Of a DNA stretch of 64,000 nucleotides, positions 45,901-56,500 are shown one piece after another. Positions within the stretch are counted from its first letter, which is position 1; each line of letters starts with the position of its first letter. A program made the translations under genes and the position numbers. The DNA is from Daucus carota subsp. sativus (taxonomy: Eukaryota; Streptophyta; Magnoliopsida; Apiales; Apiaceae), in assembly GCF_001625215.2 (NCBI RefSeq), contig NC_030381.2, positions 38,624,689 to 38,688,688 on the forward strand, read 5' to 3'. A model generated the notes under the pieces. The model did no database searches and was not told the DNA's origin. It saw nothing but the letters and a program-made list of their open reading frames with translations.

Positions 45901-46504
45901 TTTCGATGGTGGTAAGACGGGGCGCCCAAGCAAAATATCCCAACGAGGTGGGAATAGGGAGCAAAAATAAAATGGGACGGGGATGGGACAAACAAAATTT
46001 ATATGGGACGGGTACTGGAATCACGATCCCCGCCCTGAAACCGCCCTGAGAAGCCTAATTATCAATACAATTACTGAGACAAAACCCGAAAATAAATTGA
46101 TATGAACTTTACCAAGGTGAACTAAAGCCCAATCTACCAACTTCCCCAACGCACCAAGGTACAGTTCAAATGGATGAAAAAATAATAACAAGAACATAAA
46201 AACATATACCTTTTCAGCTAAAATCACACCCATCAGATCACACAAAAGCATATATAACAAAAATGGGTTTAAAAATTGAACCTTTATCAATATTTGATAG
46301 AAGCAAAGCCTGTTGATGATCATCAAGAAAGTCTTTACACAACCACAGCCCCTTTATGGAGCTAATTGCTTCCCATTTTGGCATTTCTCCAAATAACAAC
46401 TCAGGGTCTTGTTTGTTGTTGCTTATTGTTTCTTGGGGTTCACAGTCACTATCTGATGATTCCCCAAACACGTCCTTAAGAATTGCTTGCTGTGATTCCT
46501 CCAT
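36962..46504 (-). CDS. AlkB-like 2-oxoglutarate/Fe(II) dioxygenase (4 exons)
   Basis: Coding exons (minus) are 46504-46282, 45505-45474 (32 nt), 37957-37751 and 37264-36962, giving 254 residues. AlkB-type enzymes remove methyl groups from nucleic acids using Fe(II) and 2-oxoglutarate; the sequence is closest to the ALKBH8-like oxygenase domain. The iron triad is HVD (H159, D161) in GICAHVDLMRF and H221 in WKHEINR. The 2OG-binding arginines lie in RRTSITLRK (about 242 and 248), and NRYQPGE precedes the HxD motif. No RRM or methyltransferase domain of true ALKBH8/TRM9 is present, so the name ALKBH8-like fits only the oxygenase. At the exon 3 donor I chose GAG|GTGAGA over an overlapping site because it keeps PGEGIC. 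Intron 2 is 7.5 kb because of a copia insertion in the opposite orientation. Confidence 0.93.
38118..38122. repeat. 5-bp target-site duplication (left) of the copia element
   Basis: CCTAT directly before the 5' LTR; the same five bases follow the 3' LTR at 45211-45215. Confidence 0.95.
38123..39325 (+). repeat. 5' LTR of the copia element
   Basis: Contains a promoter-like block (GTCCCACATTG at 38322-38332 and TTATATAG at 38357-38364). A strongly GC-rich patch with CGCGCGCCGCCGCC is near 38430-38540, and a second TATA-like TATAAATAG is near 38852 before a CT-rich leader. Confidence 0.95.
39364..43482 (+). CDS. copia gag-pol polyprotein (fossil element)
   Basis: One long frame. Parts in order are gag with a zinc knuckle (CWSCGQVGHWSKDC), an aspartic protease (DTG), a GAG-pre-integrase and integrase core, reverse transcriptase with YVDD, and RNase H. 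Order and motifs identify Ty1/copia. The ATG at 39364 lies 39 bp after the 5' LTR. Whether the element is transcribed or moves is unknown. Confidence 0.93.
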   Translation: MSSETEVPVVGAGSSSGASAVAIDWTTYSFPQAVELTGLPEKFNGGVGFSRWQKRMKLWLTVKGLWPVVEYEKPVVDQEKAETVKGFAKWAEKDGVARAAILAALTNTLFDVYSSDAYSAKLLWEKLDQTHNTDSQGLEKYSVAKFLEFKLVDNKSMTEQVHEFEMIVHALKESGMDLPEKFKVMSVIEKLPKSWEEFSLSLKRQKGEITWTNLMLDISVQEQHKSKQGHVMPTEAGSSKVNVATVGQKRKGVAKKVSTNKPKSDKDKAKKPKANKPCWSCGQVGHWSKDCPTKKAKKAEVVAQANAVLATTSGPVVNMVVGEATASETNADRYVSYNPVLFSTYLSNEWLIDTGTNVHICADISLFVSYQQSHSLTVTMGNASAAQVHGIGNVDLKFPSGRILSLTRVHYVPDMRRNIISGSCLVSNGFEISFKCNKVVLIHTGTFFGKGYLSNGLFVINAEPVLGTLNNVILPSVNCVESSSLWHARLGHLNFGALKNMMNLELIPKHTIEKNSKCQVCVSAKQIRKPFHNIVRDSDLLDLVHTDICEFGGVLTKDQFRYFITFIDDSSRYCYVYLLKHKDEALSKFIIYKTEVEKQTSKVLKRLRSDRGGEYTSNSFNEFCENNGIVHEVTPPYTPESNGVAERKNRTFKDMINSMLINSGLPKYMWGEALNTACHILNRVPLKHMDKTPLELWKGRMTSLKYLRVWGCLAKVLVPEHKRKKLGPKTVDCIFLGYPETTTAMRFLVIKSDIDGIVANTIVEFRDATFFEDVYPMKTGIPQETYDKDPTHTSSSIPDHVEKMTNVGAEPGSSSTPNEVEEPRRSKRAKVVKDFGSDFITYNVEDEPLTFRQAMDSSGSRHWKGAVKSEIDSIVSNGTWELVDLPPGCSTIGCKWVFKRKLNPDGSIDKYKARLVAKGFKQKEGIDYFDTYSPVARMVTIRMLIALASVHGLIIHQMDVKTAFLHGDLEEEIYMDQPEGFVASGNERKVCKLIKSIYGLKQAPRDWHKKFDDTVLPFSFKVNESDKCVYIKVKGSEYVILCLYVDDILLFGTNIEIINETKAFLKRHFEMKDMGEASVILGIKLIQSTEGITLTQSHYIEKSILEKYGYSQCRIASTPYDPKVALVKNTSGVPVSQLRYSQIIGSLQYLANCTRPDISYSVSKLARYTSCPNRTHWDALDRVLRYLKGTMYLSLHYRRFPGVLEGYSDASWIAKKSGSNGVTGYVFTLAGGAVSWKSTRQTIVTRSTFEAELCALDATGTEAEWLHGLMSTLPVVSRPLPAIAIHCDSRTTIDKISSKKHNAKTKRHIQVRLKSIRGLVSDRIIAIEFIGTQNNIADPLTKGLEPAVVLKSRLGMGLSTHHNSSTVGTQYT
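44009..45210 (+). repeat. 3' LTR of the copia element
   Basis: Near-identical to 38123-39325. Followed by CCTAT (45211-45215), the right target duplication. Confidence 0.95.
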
Positions 46505-47403
46505 TACTGTTTTTTATTCTTGCTCACCGCTTTGAACTTTTTTTTGCTTTTTAGTTTGTAAATTTTTGCTCTGTAAAATGAACTGTTTAAGACCCAATAG
46601 AAGTGGGCTTTTGAAAGCGAGACTCTTGAGTTGAGCCCAAATTTTGCCTAGTTGTGGTGGATAATTTATTTTTTTTGATAATGCGGGCTCAGCCTTACAA
46701 AATTAGTATTAGTATCTGTTCTGATAAATTTCGGGATGAGTCAGATCGAACCGGGTGTCCCAGCACAACAAAGGATATGCCTGGTTGTTGTGGATAATTA
46801 AATCAAGCTCAGTTTATTGTCAAGTGTGAAATCAAGCCTAACTATTTGAGCAGTTCAATAAATAGAAAGATTAGTTCAAAAAAAAATAAAAGGATTAGGA
46901 AAGTGTTTATTGATGTTCTTTTGCAGATATTTGAAAGAGTTGGTACAGTTGCACATAAACTTCAATAATTTTAGTATTATTTTTATCCCTCAATAAATTA
47001 CAGAGTAAAAAAATCATAATACAAAATTGATTTGGAGTTTAGATTGCAAACAAAACTAAACGAAGCTATTTTGCGGAGAAAAAAAACTGAACAAAGCAAG
47101 ATATTGTTTATAAAACTAGATTTTCAAAAGCAAGACTTTATGTAAATTTCACTTCTTATGTTCTTCTTTTGTATTATATTATGCAGTAAATTTGATAATC
47201 AGTTGTGACTTGCGAGGTCTATAATACATTATCCTTTGTGGATATATAACAACCTTTTTTAATTGAGAAAAACAAGAGACAAAATTGTAAGTTAAAAATA
47301 ATGGTTTAATATTCATACATCAAATGGTAGAGAGACAGGCCGAGTGAACATGTGCATTAGTCAATCAATCATAGACAAAGTGATACAATTACTTATCAAG
47401 TTA
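46505..47403. other. AlkB-like promoter region
   Basis: AT-rich spacer upstream of the AlkB-like start codon. No clear TATA box, repeat end or coding region was seen. Confidence 0.45.
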
Positions 47404-47672
47404 CTCCCTCCGACCGCCTCAATTGTTTACATAAATGAGTAAAATTAGATGAAAAATGGGTAAAGTGGTGGGTCCTATCAATATTTAATAATAGATTTGA
47501 GATAGTGGAGAAAAGTAGTGTGTGTAATAGTAGTTTTTATTGTTAAATATGAGATAATAGGGGAAGATAGTGGATGTAATGATGAGAAAAACTTATTATT
47601 TATAGTAACGTAAAGAAATGAGAGGGACATCCCTAAATAATAACCGTAAAGAAATGAGAAGAACAGAGGGAG
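47404..47672. mobile_element. Stowaway MITE, same family as 12246-12549
   Basis: Ends CTCCCTCCGACCG and ACAGAGGGAG with flanking TA. Interior blocks (AATAATAGATTTGAGATAGT and others) are the reverse complement of those in the element at 12246-12549. Confidence 0.9.
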
Positions 47673-47701
47673 TATCATATGATGCGCTTGTCACTTATAT
47701 A

Positions 47702-47981
47702 CTCCCTCCGTCCCACTCATTTCTTTACACTTTCTTTTTTGGATGTCCCATCCAATTCTTTACATTTCAAAACTTACCAAAAATAATCAATGGGTCCCAC
47801 CACTTCTTTACTTTTCTTTCCTTTTCACACTACTTTTACTCCACTATCTTCTTTTTATACATTAAAAATCAATGAGTCCCACCACTTTACCCACTTTTCT
47901 TCCTCTTTTCCACTACTTTATACATATTTCTTAACCTCCGTGCCCAACCCATTTGATAAGAAATGGGTGGGACGGAGGGAG
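47702..47981. mobile_element. Stowaway MITE
   Basis: Ends CTCCCTCCGTCCCAC and GTGGGACGGAGGGAG are a perfect 15-bp inverted repeat, flanked by TA. It lies only 29 bp from the previous one and differs in sequence inside. Confidence 0.94.
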
Positions 47982-48498
47982 TAATACATTTGATAATGAG
48001 GTTTTGGGGTGTGTTTTAAAAAATTTATACGATAAAATTTTGAAAATTATTTTAAATATTTTATTCGAATAAAAATATGATATTTATATACTTATTTAGA
48101 TACAAGTTTTATTAAACATAAATTATAAAAATTATATTTTATAAAAATCTAAAAGTATATGTCGAGCCATATAAAACACACATATATATAAATGAGTATT
48201 ACATAGAGGTACTTGAATAAAAAGAATATAAGACAAGAAATGGCTATTTCAATTGATTTACAACCTAAAATAAATATTTTGACGAAAAAGTTAAAAATTG
48301 AACTAAAACAAATTGTTAATTTAATATTATCCTTCAAAGTTGGGATGGAAACCTATTGCTAGAGCAATAACATAATTCAATTTGGATCACACTTGGGAGC
48401 TAAAAGCAGGCACGTCTAATAGAATTTGGGTGACTGCTTAAAGTTGGCCAACATTCGACCAGTGATAGAAGTTCCACCGTCGAAATACTAGTAATATA

Positions 48499-48684
48499 CT
48501 CCCTTCGTACCCTTTTACATGTCCATTTTGTTTTTCGCGAAATCAACCGAACTTTGACTGAACATTATAAATTATCTACTTCTTATTTTTAAGATCTGAA
48601 AATTATGTATTAAAATAGGCTAAATTTACTTTCTAATGATATAATTTTTATTATTTAATAGACATGTAAAAGAGGATGGGGGAG
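48499..48684. mobile_element. Stowaway-like MITE
   Basis: CTCCCTTCGTACCCTTTTACATGT and the complementary ACATGTAAAAGAGGATGGGGGAG end a 186-bp element with TA on both sides. Confidence 0.8.
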
Positions 48685-49647
48685 TATTTGCTTTTCTTGT
48701 TTATGGGCAAGTCCCCATCTCATTCCTGTAATTTTTTTTGTATTTGTTATTTTCCTTCTCCCTGCTTCCATTATCATAATTTTTTTATTCGGTCCAATAT
48801 CATATTATATCTCATCTGTGAGTTGCCCCATGCCATTTTTAAGGGCGCCTGATTAAGATAGCTAATCAAAATAAAATAATAATTAGTTGAAATTTGTCCA
48901 TCAACAATAATATCATCAAAATATTTATTAAAACCACAATAATTTATTAAAATAATATAAAATTATTTAAAATGTAAAATACTTTATTTAATAGAAGAAT
49001 AGTTATAACTAAATAGTTGTATATTATCATTACTCATGTAGTTATAAATATTAGTATTGTTTTAATATATAATGGATGTTTTGGTGTTCTTTGTAGTCAT
49101 AAATATATATGTTTATTTTTGTTATCATATAAAGAATCGAAGGAACATTCCGGAAACACTCCTGGACTTCTGCTTTTCTTTTGTGTAAATTATAAGTAGA
49201 AGAATTATTAAAAAGTTGATAATGCTAACTGAGCTTCACTTTCTCTTCCAAACACTTTATTAATTTATTTATTTCTCACTTCTAATCATTTCTTTTTTAT
49301 TTAAATTTTTATTATTAGAAAACATTTATACATATAATTTTTTATAAGTTATTTATTATTGTTATTATTCTGCACAAAAATATAATACTTAAATATTTAT
49401 AAAAAAATTTAAAAATAAATTATAGAACAAAAAAACCTTGAAGATATAATTAAACCACACGTGCGAGAGAGTAGGTGAAACGGGCCATTGTGATTAACAT
49501 CGTAGACTGAGTTTAGTTTCTTCACCTTCTCTACTTATAAGAAGGAGGTTTGTTTTCACTCACCTCATACCACCACCATCATCATAAATTTCTACACAAA
49601 TCCTCCTCTAAAAACCTCAAACCCCCCTGCAATACTTCATTCACCTC
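48685..49647. promoter_or_regulatory. SRPP promoter region
   Basis: AT-rich. It contains a G-box CACGTG at 49458-49463 and a TATA-like TTATAAG near 49535-49541, about 110 bp upstream of the SRPP ATG. The rest shows nothing recognisable. Confidence 0.45.
49458..49463. promoter_or_regulatory. G-box upstream of SRPP
   Basis: CACGTG, about 185 bp upstream of the SRPP start codon. bZIP/bHLH target; consistent with stress control of SRPP proteins, not proven. Confidence 0.5.
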
Positions 49648-51080
49648 ATGGCGGAAACACAATCGGTAAATAATACCCGCACCACAAATTTATTATATAA
49701 TCATGTTTTTATTGCTCCATGCATCATTTGTTTTCTTACATTGTTATAGGTTAGAGTGGATGAGAAGCAACTAAAGTACCTAGGTTTCGTACAAGAGGCA
49801 GCTATTTATGTCATTCTGTTAGTGACATCATTCTACGAGTACGCTAAAAGCAACTCCGGTCCGTTAAAGTCCGGTATTCTAACTGTCGAAGGCGCTGTTA
49901 CGGCTGTCATCGGACCTGTCTACCACAAGTTTCATCATGTTCCCTTCCAGCTCCTCTTGTTCGTTGATCGCAAGGTACGATCAGCACCGACTACTTATTT
50001 AGCTCGGTTCGATAAAAATTCGACTCATGTTTGATTTATTTATAAACGAGTTGATCATGACAATCTCTGCACAATGAGTCAATGCGGTGAACTAAATCTG
50101 AGCTCGATAGAAGCTTTATTAATACTAAATGTGGATATATAAATTGTAACGTGTCAAAATTATATACTTATATTTTGTTAGCGTGTGTGATCTGAAGTTG
50201 TTTTTTGTCCTCATATACTAATTATGTGCTAAGTTGAATGATTGAAGGAGACTTATATCTGTATGGAGAATAGAGATATAAAACTCGATTGATTTCTAGC
50301 AGGTTCATTAAAATTTCTAATCTTAAAGCGTAAGGAGCAAAGTTTATTCAATTAAAAAATGAGCTGAAATTTAATTACTGAAAGCCAAATATGAGTCCAA
50401 GTTTGATTTATTTATTAGGAGATAAGCTGAAGCAACACAAAAAATATGAGTTTGTATTCGATTTATTTATTAAGAGATAAGTTGAAGCAACCCAAAATTG
50501 AGGTCTAGTCGACTTAGAAATATCTTATGTCATGATATAATTTGCGGACGTTTATTTACCAGCACTGTCGCATGTACCAGCAACTGGACTTTTTTTTTTT
50601 CAGACTAATTTAGATAAGTATATACAGGTTGATCAGCTGATGACTAAGGTGGATCACCACATGCCAGCGTTAATCAAAGACACTTCAAGCCAAGTCCGAT
50701 TACTGGTTTCAGAGATCAAGCAAGTAGGTGTGGTGGAGACGGCTAAAAAAAGGGCTCACACAGTGTACATTAAGTACCAGCCTGTTGCAAATGAGTACTA
50801 CTGCAAGTACGAGCCGCTCGCTGAGAAGTACATTGTGGTGGTTTGGAATTCTCTCAATAGGCTTCCTCTGTTTCCTCAACTAGCTCACGTTTTAGTCCCA
50901 ACAGCAGCATATTGTGCCACGAGATACAATCGAACCGTCGTTTATTTCAGATCAAGAAGCTATACGGTGTCATATTATGTGCCATTGGTTCCTGTTGAGA
51001 AGATTGCGAAGATATTTAAGACTACTGAGAATGGGCATGCCGCGAGAAATGGATATGCTGCTGATGGGAAGACTCAATGA
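49648..51080 (+). CDS. SRPP: REF/SRPP (small rubber particle protein) family, 3 exons
   Basis: Coding exons are 49648-49665, 49750-49974 and 50628-51080, giving 231 residues with GT-AG introns in phase 0. SRPP/REF proteins coat lipid droplets in ordinary plants (LDAP/SRP proteins) and rubber particles in latex plants. In Arabidopsis they promote drought tolerance and lipid droplet stability. Family features are LKYLGFVQEAAIYV near residue 14, TVEGAVTAVIGPVYHKF, the amphipathic helices of the middle region, and QPVANEYYCKYEPLAEKY. There is no signal peptide. The hydrophobic LVPTAAYCATRYN segment follows. The short first exon (MAETQS) is joined by a clean acceptor. Neighbouring TSPO suggests orthology with Arabidopsis SRP2. 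Confidence 0.95.
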
Positions 51081-53551
51081 GAATCGGCATGGAGATGGAG
51101 GATCAGGTTTGGGTTGTGATGTTTATAATATAGCAATATGTGTTCTTAATGTCTAGCTAGGTATTTAAATATTTAGCTTTCCTCTGCACTGTAATTTCGC
51201 TTTGAGGTTCTGCAAAACATATCTCGGTGAAGAAATTTGAAGCCCCTCTAAGTTCTTCTCTAACATTTCAGTAAGCTTTTTTGCAATTTAAAACCAATAG
51301 TTCGCTAATTGATAAGTACTTTATGCGGGTAGTTTGGATCATAGTTAATGAATCCGATTAATGGGGATGAGAACCTCAAATTTATGTGTTGTGTTTATTG
51401 TATTATTAATTTTTTTTATAAGAAACGGGAACTTCATCCCGCTTCACATTCCCTACATAATCCATGTAAATACATATTCTCGTACCCCTATTTCATTCTT
51501 TATTATTATTTTCACCCGTATCCAAACATCCCGTGGATCATGGTAAATCCAGTAGACAAACCGATTATACTCGGGCCTCGTAAAATTTGGTCCTGTAACT
51601 AATTTATGTATGTCGAGATTTTCCATTGTTTTTTTAAAACAGAGATTTTCCATTGTTCTCCGTTACATTCTAATGGTACCGAGTTCTCCTGCAACGAAAG
51701 TTACAAAAGAAAAAGTGCTCTTAGATCTCGACTCAAACAGAGAAGGTGGTACTGAGCAACATAAAAGAAAAACAGAGGTGCTACAGAATAAGAGAAAACA
51801 TAGCGAAATAAAAAACGTATTAAAAGAGTTTTTCTTTTTTTGGAAAGTAATATATCTTACCCCTCTCCTTTTAGGAGGAAGTGGCAATAATGACTGATGA
51901 GAATTGTTTGTTTCCATTTTTCTCATGTTTATAACTCGCTAAATGTCTCCGTTCAAAACCAACTTAACAAAAAATTTAAGCTACACAAGAGAATGGACTA
52001 TTGACTATTAAATAGTACTAGAGTCTAGAGCTACTAGCCAAACTAAAGATTTTGTTACTGCTATGAATACGAAATTTTTGGTTTTCTTACCTACAAAACT
52101 TAGAGCAACCCCAATGCACGCTCTCCTTACTCATATTTGGTCTAGGTGGACGAGATTTAGGGGTTAGCATCAAAAATCAGTCCCCCAACGCAACTCCTTG
52201 TTCTCTAAAAATTTTAGGGGAGAGAAAACTCATCCCCTAATTTGAGAGAGCAAAAAGCCAACCCCTATAATACCATATCATCAATACTACCTATATAATA
52301 TAAAATATATTTACTCCAACTGTATCTCTTCTCACATATATTACCTTAAATATTGAATAAATATTAATTTTTAAATTTTAGGTAACAAGTATAAGTAATA
52401 CCACCTATATTTTAGGTAACTATTATTTTATTATTTTTTAGATAACCAATATAGAGATTACCTTGGAGATGCTCTTGCCATCAATTCCAAAAAGTTGGGT
52501 AAAATATAGGTATCGAAAAAAAAAATATATCCCGTTATGGAGGTAATCAATCCTAGCAAGTAAATAGGTAGGTAATTAATCCTGGCAAGTAAACGGTTAA
52601 ATGTCAGATCGTATTCGACTAAAAATCCTGTTTTGTTCAAGTTTAATATTTAGGTCCGACTTGCACTACCATCTAGCTAAAGTTCAGCCAAATTACAGTA
52701 TGATCTCCAATACTACTGTAGCAAAAGTAAGCCGAATGAACTGTTTCTGAGTACAAATCTGGAAAAATTTCAGAGAACTACATATGCTAACATGGAGAAG
52801 TGCAGCTCGACTATCTCTCAGGGAACCTGATTGGGGACCGGGTCTTGCAATTTACAAGTAAAATTCCTAAATGAAACTAGTCGAGTACCAAGGTAAAATG
52901 TTAGAGTCCACATAAAACCTCCACCGCCCAGCTTCAAGCAAATGGATCTCGATAAACAAACTACGCTCTTCGTCTCTTTTAACATTGAAGGAGATCAAAA
53001 CAGAGCAGACGAACAGCGAAGATATAGAAAATCGTACATCTAAACACAGATATACAATCACCTGGAAAGTGAGACGGAGCAAGGGGGAAGTACATACCAC
53101 ATATAGGGGAAGGTGAGACAGAACTATGGAAATATACAACCATGTAAACCAGTAACAGTCAAAGATTAATAGTTAAAAATGAAATCATGATGGTAACTTA
53201 CTGCTAAGCATTCAAGATTAAATTGAATCAACTTTCAGAAGAACTCTTCGTTGCTTCTAGTATATAAACATTGAAGCTCACACAACCTAAGCAGTTGACG
53301 ATACCTTTAAAACAAGTAGAATAAGCCGATTAAATGAACACAAGAAGTATTTCCCTTTACTAAGTTTGGAGCAAAGCTAAATTATTATATCCCACCTGGA
53401 GTAATCTCATTCTTGACAAGGTAGAAAATAACATAATCTTGAAACAGGAAGTAGCTCTAAATTTTGGACAAAAATACGCAATACTCAAGTAAATGCTAAC
53501 TTCTATTTTCCGGTGCTAACTCCAAGAATTGCTGAACAGAACAAAACAAGA
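51081..53551. other. spacer between convergent SRPP and TOC159
   Basis: Holds both 3' UTRs and a MITE-like element at 52103-52474. Open frames at 51348-51926 and 52867-53139 are unlike known proteins. Confidence 0.5.
52103..52474. mobile_element. MITE-like element with GAGCAnCnCCAA ends
   Basis: GAGCAACCCCAATGC on the left and the complement of CCTTGGAGATGCTC on the right form imperfect inverted ends about 370 bp apart. Such termini are common in plant MITEs, but I cannot see a clear target duplication. Confidence 0.5.
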
Positions 53552-56500
53552 TCAATATGAGTACTTCTCACCAACATCAGGATAAAGTTTCTTGTATATG
53601 GTTATTGCCACCGGAATGATACTTGCAAGCGCAAGAGAGAGATGATCAGAGCTACTTGTCCTTACAGAAATCTGGCCATTAAGCTTATTGTTGATTCCAG
53701 CTCGGACAGTCACCTTGGAATTGCGTCCAGTAGAAAAAATCGCTAGACTGTTGAACCCCAGTGCAAGGTCCCCTCTCCACTTTATTAAAGACAAACCTAA
53801 TGAGGACTGAACCTGTCCAATTGGATAATCAAGTTCCCTGCGTTGCATTTCGATATTAGCTCCATATGCTACATCCTGCTGGGAACGGACTGTACCTGCA
53901 CTGGCAACCAAAGAATACTGCTTTCCAAAAGAAATCTGATCCTCAACTTTAAGCCCGCTGACAACATTCTCCCCTAAGAAAGTAACTGATACCCCAGCAG
54001 CTGTTTTGTTCTTCCTAAAATTCTTGAACTTGGTTTCACCTCTGATGATATATGCAAGTTGCTTACCCATATTCTGAATGTCAAAACCTGCCATACTTGA
54101 TCCATTTTCCCCATGTTTTGCAGCAATGGAAGAGTCCAAATTGATGCTGAACTCTTTTTTATCTTTGGTAAGCTGAACAGATATAACAGCCGGGAATTGA
54201 CTGAGAATGGCTAGACTCTGTTCAAGATTGACCCCTTCATATCCACAGTCATGATCCCAACCATGAGTGTCCAGAACCGGCCTTGCCAGAAATTGCGAAG
54301 TAGGTTCCAGAAACCTATACCTGTGTGCTGGATTATCACTATCAAAAGAAGGTGGCAGGGCCATGTCCGGTAATGGAACAGACACTGGAGCTGCAGAACC
54401 AGCATCAGGATCTTCATCAGTGTAACCACTATCATTCACATAGTCCTTTCCTTTTTTCTTCATCTCTTTCATTCTTTTCAACTCCTCCTTCCACTGCTTC
54501 TTCTGCAGAAGCTTCACACGGTAATCATATTCCTCAAAGTAGGCATTTCTTTGATCCTTGCTCAACTTAGCAAGCTGAGATTTCTTAAGAGGCTTGAAGG
54601 GTGGAAGCTGATCATATTCATCTTCATCCTCTTGGTCTGAATCTGACAAATCTGCCAAGTCAATATCAGAATCACCATTGTCACCACCTTGTTCAGTGGA
54701 GAGTTTTGGGTGCGCACGCGACTGCAACATAGAGGACAACATGTATGGAAGAGGGGGTGAGCGAGTACGGAACCCAAAGAGCTTACGCTGGTCAAATAAT
54801 TCTTGAGGCTTTGACAGAGAATTTGCTTCTAATAATATTTTCATTGAGTAGCACAACATCATCAACTCCGGCCTCCATGTATGGCCATTTGGAAGAACCT
54901 TCTGTCCTCCCCTAGTCTTTCGGCATGACGGATGATTTTCAACCAGAGATACCATCATATTCATCAAGCTTGAGCTTATCATGCGTATATCACCAAGAGA
55001 TTGACTAATAGAGACCTGCAGGACACGAGATCGTTGGGATACAAAAGCATCATAACTTAAAGGAGAACCAGATGGTCCTTCTGGAGGTGCAGAAGCAGCA
55101 TGTGTAAGAGTTACTATCACACTACGCCATATAGCAGATCCAAGAGAACTGGTAATCGTACGCAATAGTGGCAAATCATTGAGATCACGAGTTTGGGAAT
55201 CCAGACGATCTACATACAAAACAACATCAACCGGGTTCTTCTTTGTTAATTTCTTGACAGAAGACAAGATGCTGCGATTGAAAGACTGCTCCATTACCGA
55301 AGTCTTGAGGCCAGGTGTATCAAGGACCCGAATCTTTACCCCATCAACCACACCTACAATCTCTTTGACGGCAGTTGTAGCTGGCTCAAATGCATCTATC
55401 CGAGTTTTCTCTTCACCGAAAATTGCATTAACTGTTGCACTCTTTCCAACTCCAGATTTCCCAAGAACGAGTATGTTCACGGAGAAATCTAAATCATCTT
55501 TCCCATCTTCCTCCAGCTGCAAAGCTGTCTGCTTTGCAGTGTCAAATCCAAAAAGCTGACCAGTTTGCCTTCCTGCAATAAGCGCCAGCCTGTACAAAAC
55601 CTGGGCTGGAATAGAATCATCCGAAGACACCCCTAATCTCTGAATAATTCTCAAGAATTTTACCCTGATAGACTGCAACTTCTCCAGCTTCCTCTTCTCC
55701 TCATCACTCAAGTTGTTCTCAGGTTCTTCACTACCAGAAAAATTTGATGGAGTAAGAAAATTGGACCGATTTGCTCGTGGAGCAGGCCTCAAGGACTGCA
55801 TTGAGGATCCTAAACCAGCAGGACGCTCAAATTCAATAAGCCTAGAACCATCTTGAGAGGTCGTCATAGTTATATTGCTTCCATCTGAACTCGCACCTGT
55901 TGCTGCTTTTAAAAGAGCTGTTAATGCCGCTGAATCAAACATCTCCTTACCCTCTCCTTCATCACTGTCCTCTTCTTCAGAGTCTGTCGCGATTTGCCCA
56001 TCTACTCTATGTGCATTATTATGAGAACTTTCTGCACCTGAGTTGGAACCTCCCGATTCACGTTCCAACTCCTCAATAAATTGCTTTGCAGCTTCAGAAC
56101 TTCCAAACAGCATTCCATCAGACTCCCCGTCAGAACCTGAGCCTTCTACATCATCCTCACTTGCTTCTTTCTCTTTAAAGTTCTGTCCATCTGTAATTTC
56201 AAGTGGGTTTAGTTCCGCAGAATCAATTGCAGAGGCCCCATTTTCTTTTATCTCATCTTGAATACTTACACTGGTATCTTCAGTTTGTTTATGTTCTTCC
56301 AAGTTGGCTGGAATACTAGTTATGGAATCTATAGTACCAACCACGGCTTCAGCACCAGTACCAACTGAACTAGGTGCAGAAACAACTCCTAGTTTGGATT
56401 TAGCATCTTCCTCAACCTGTGTCACTGGCTTGTTTTCATTTTCTTTAATATCTCCAACATAGCCAACAGCTTGACCATTTTCTTCCACTTCACCGACAAC

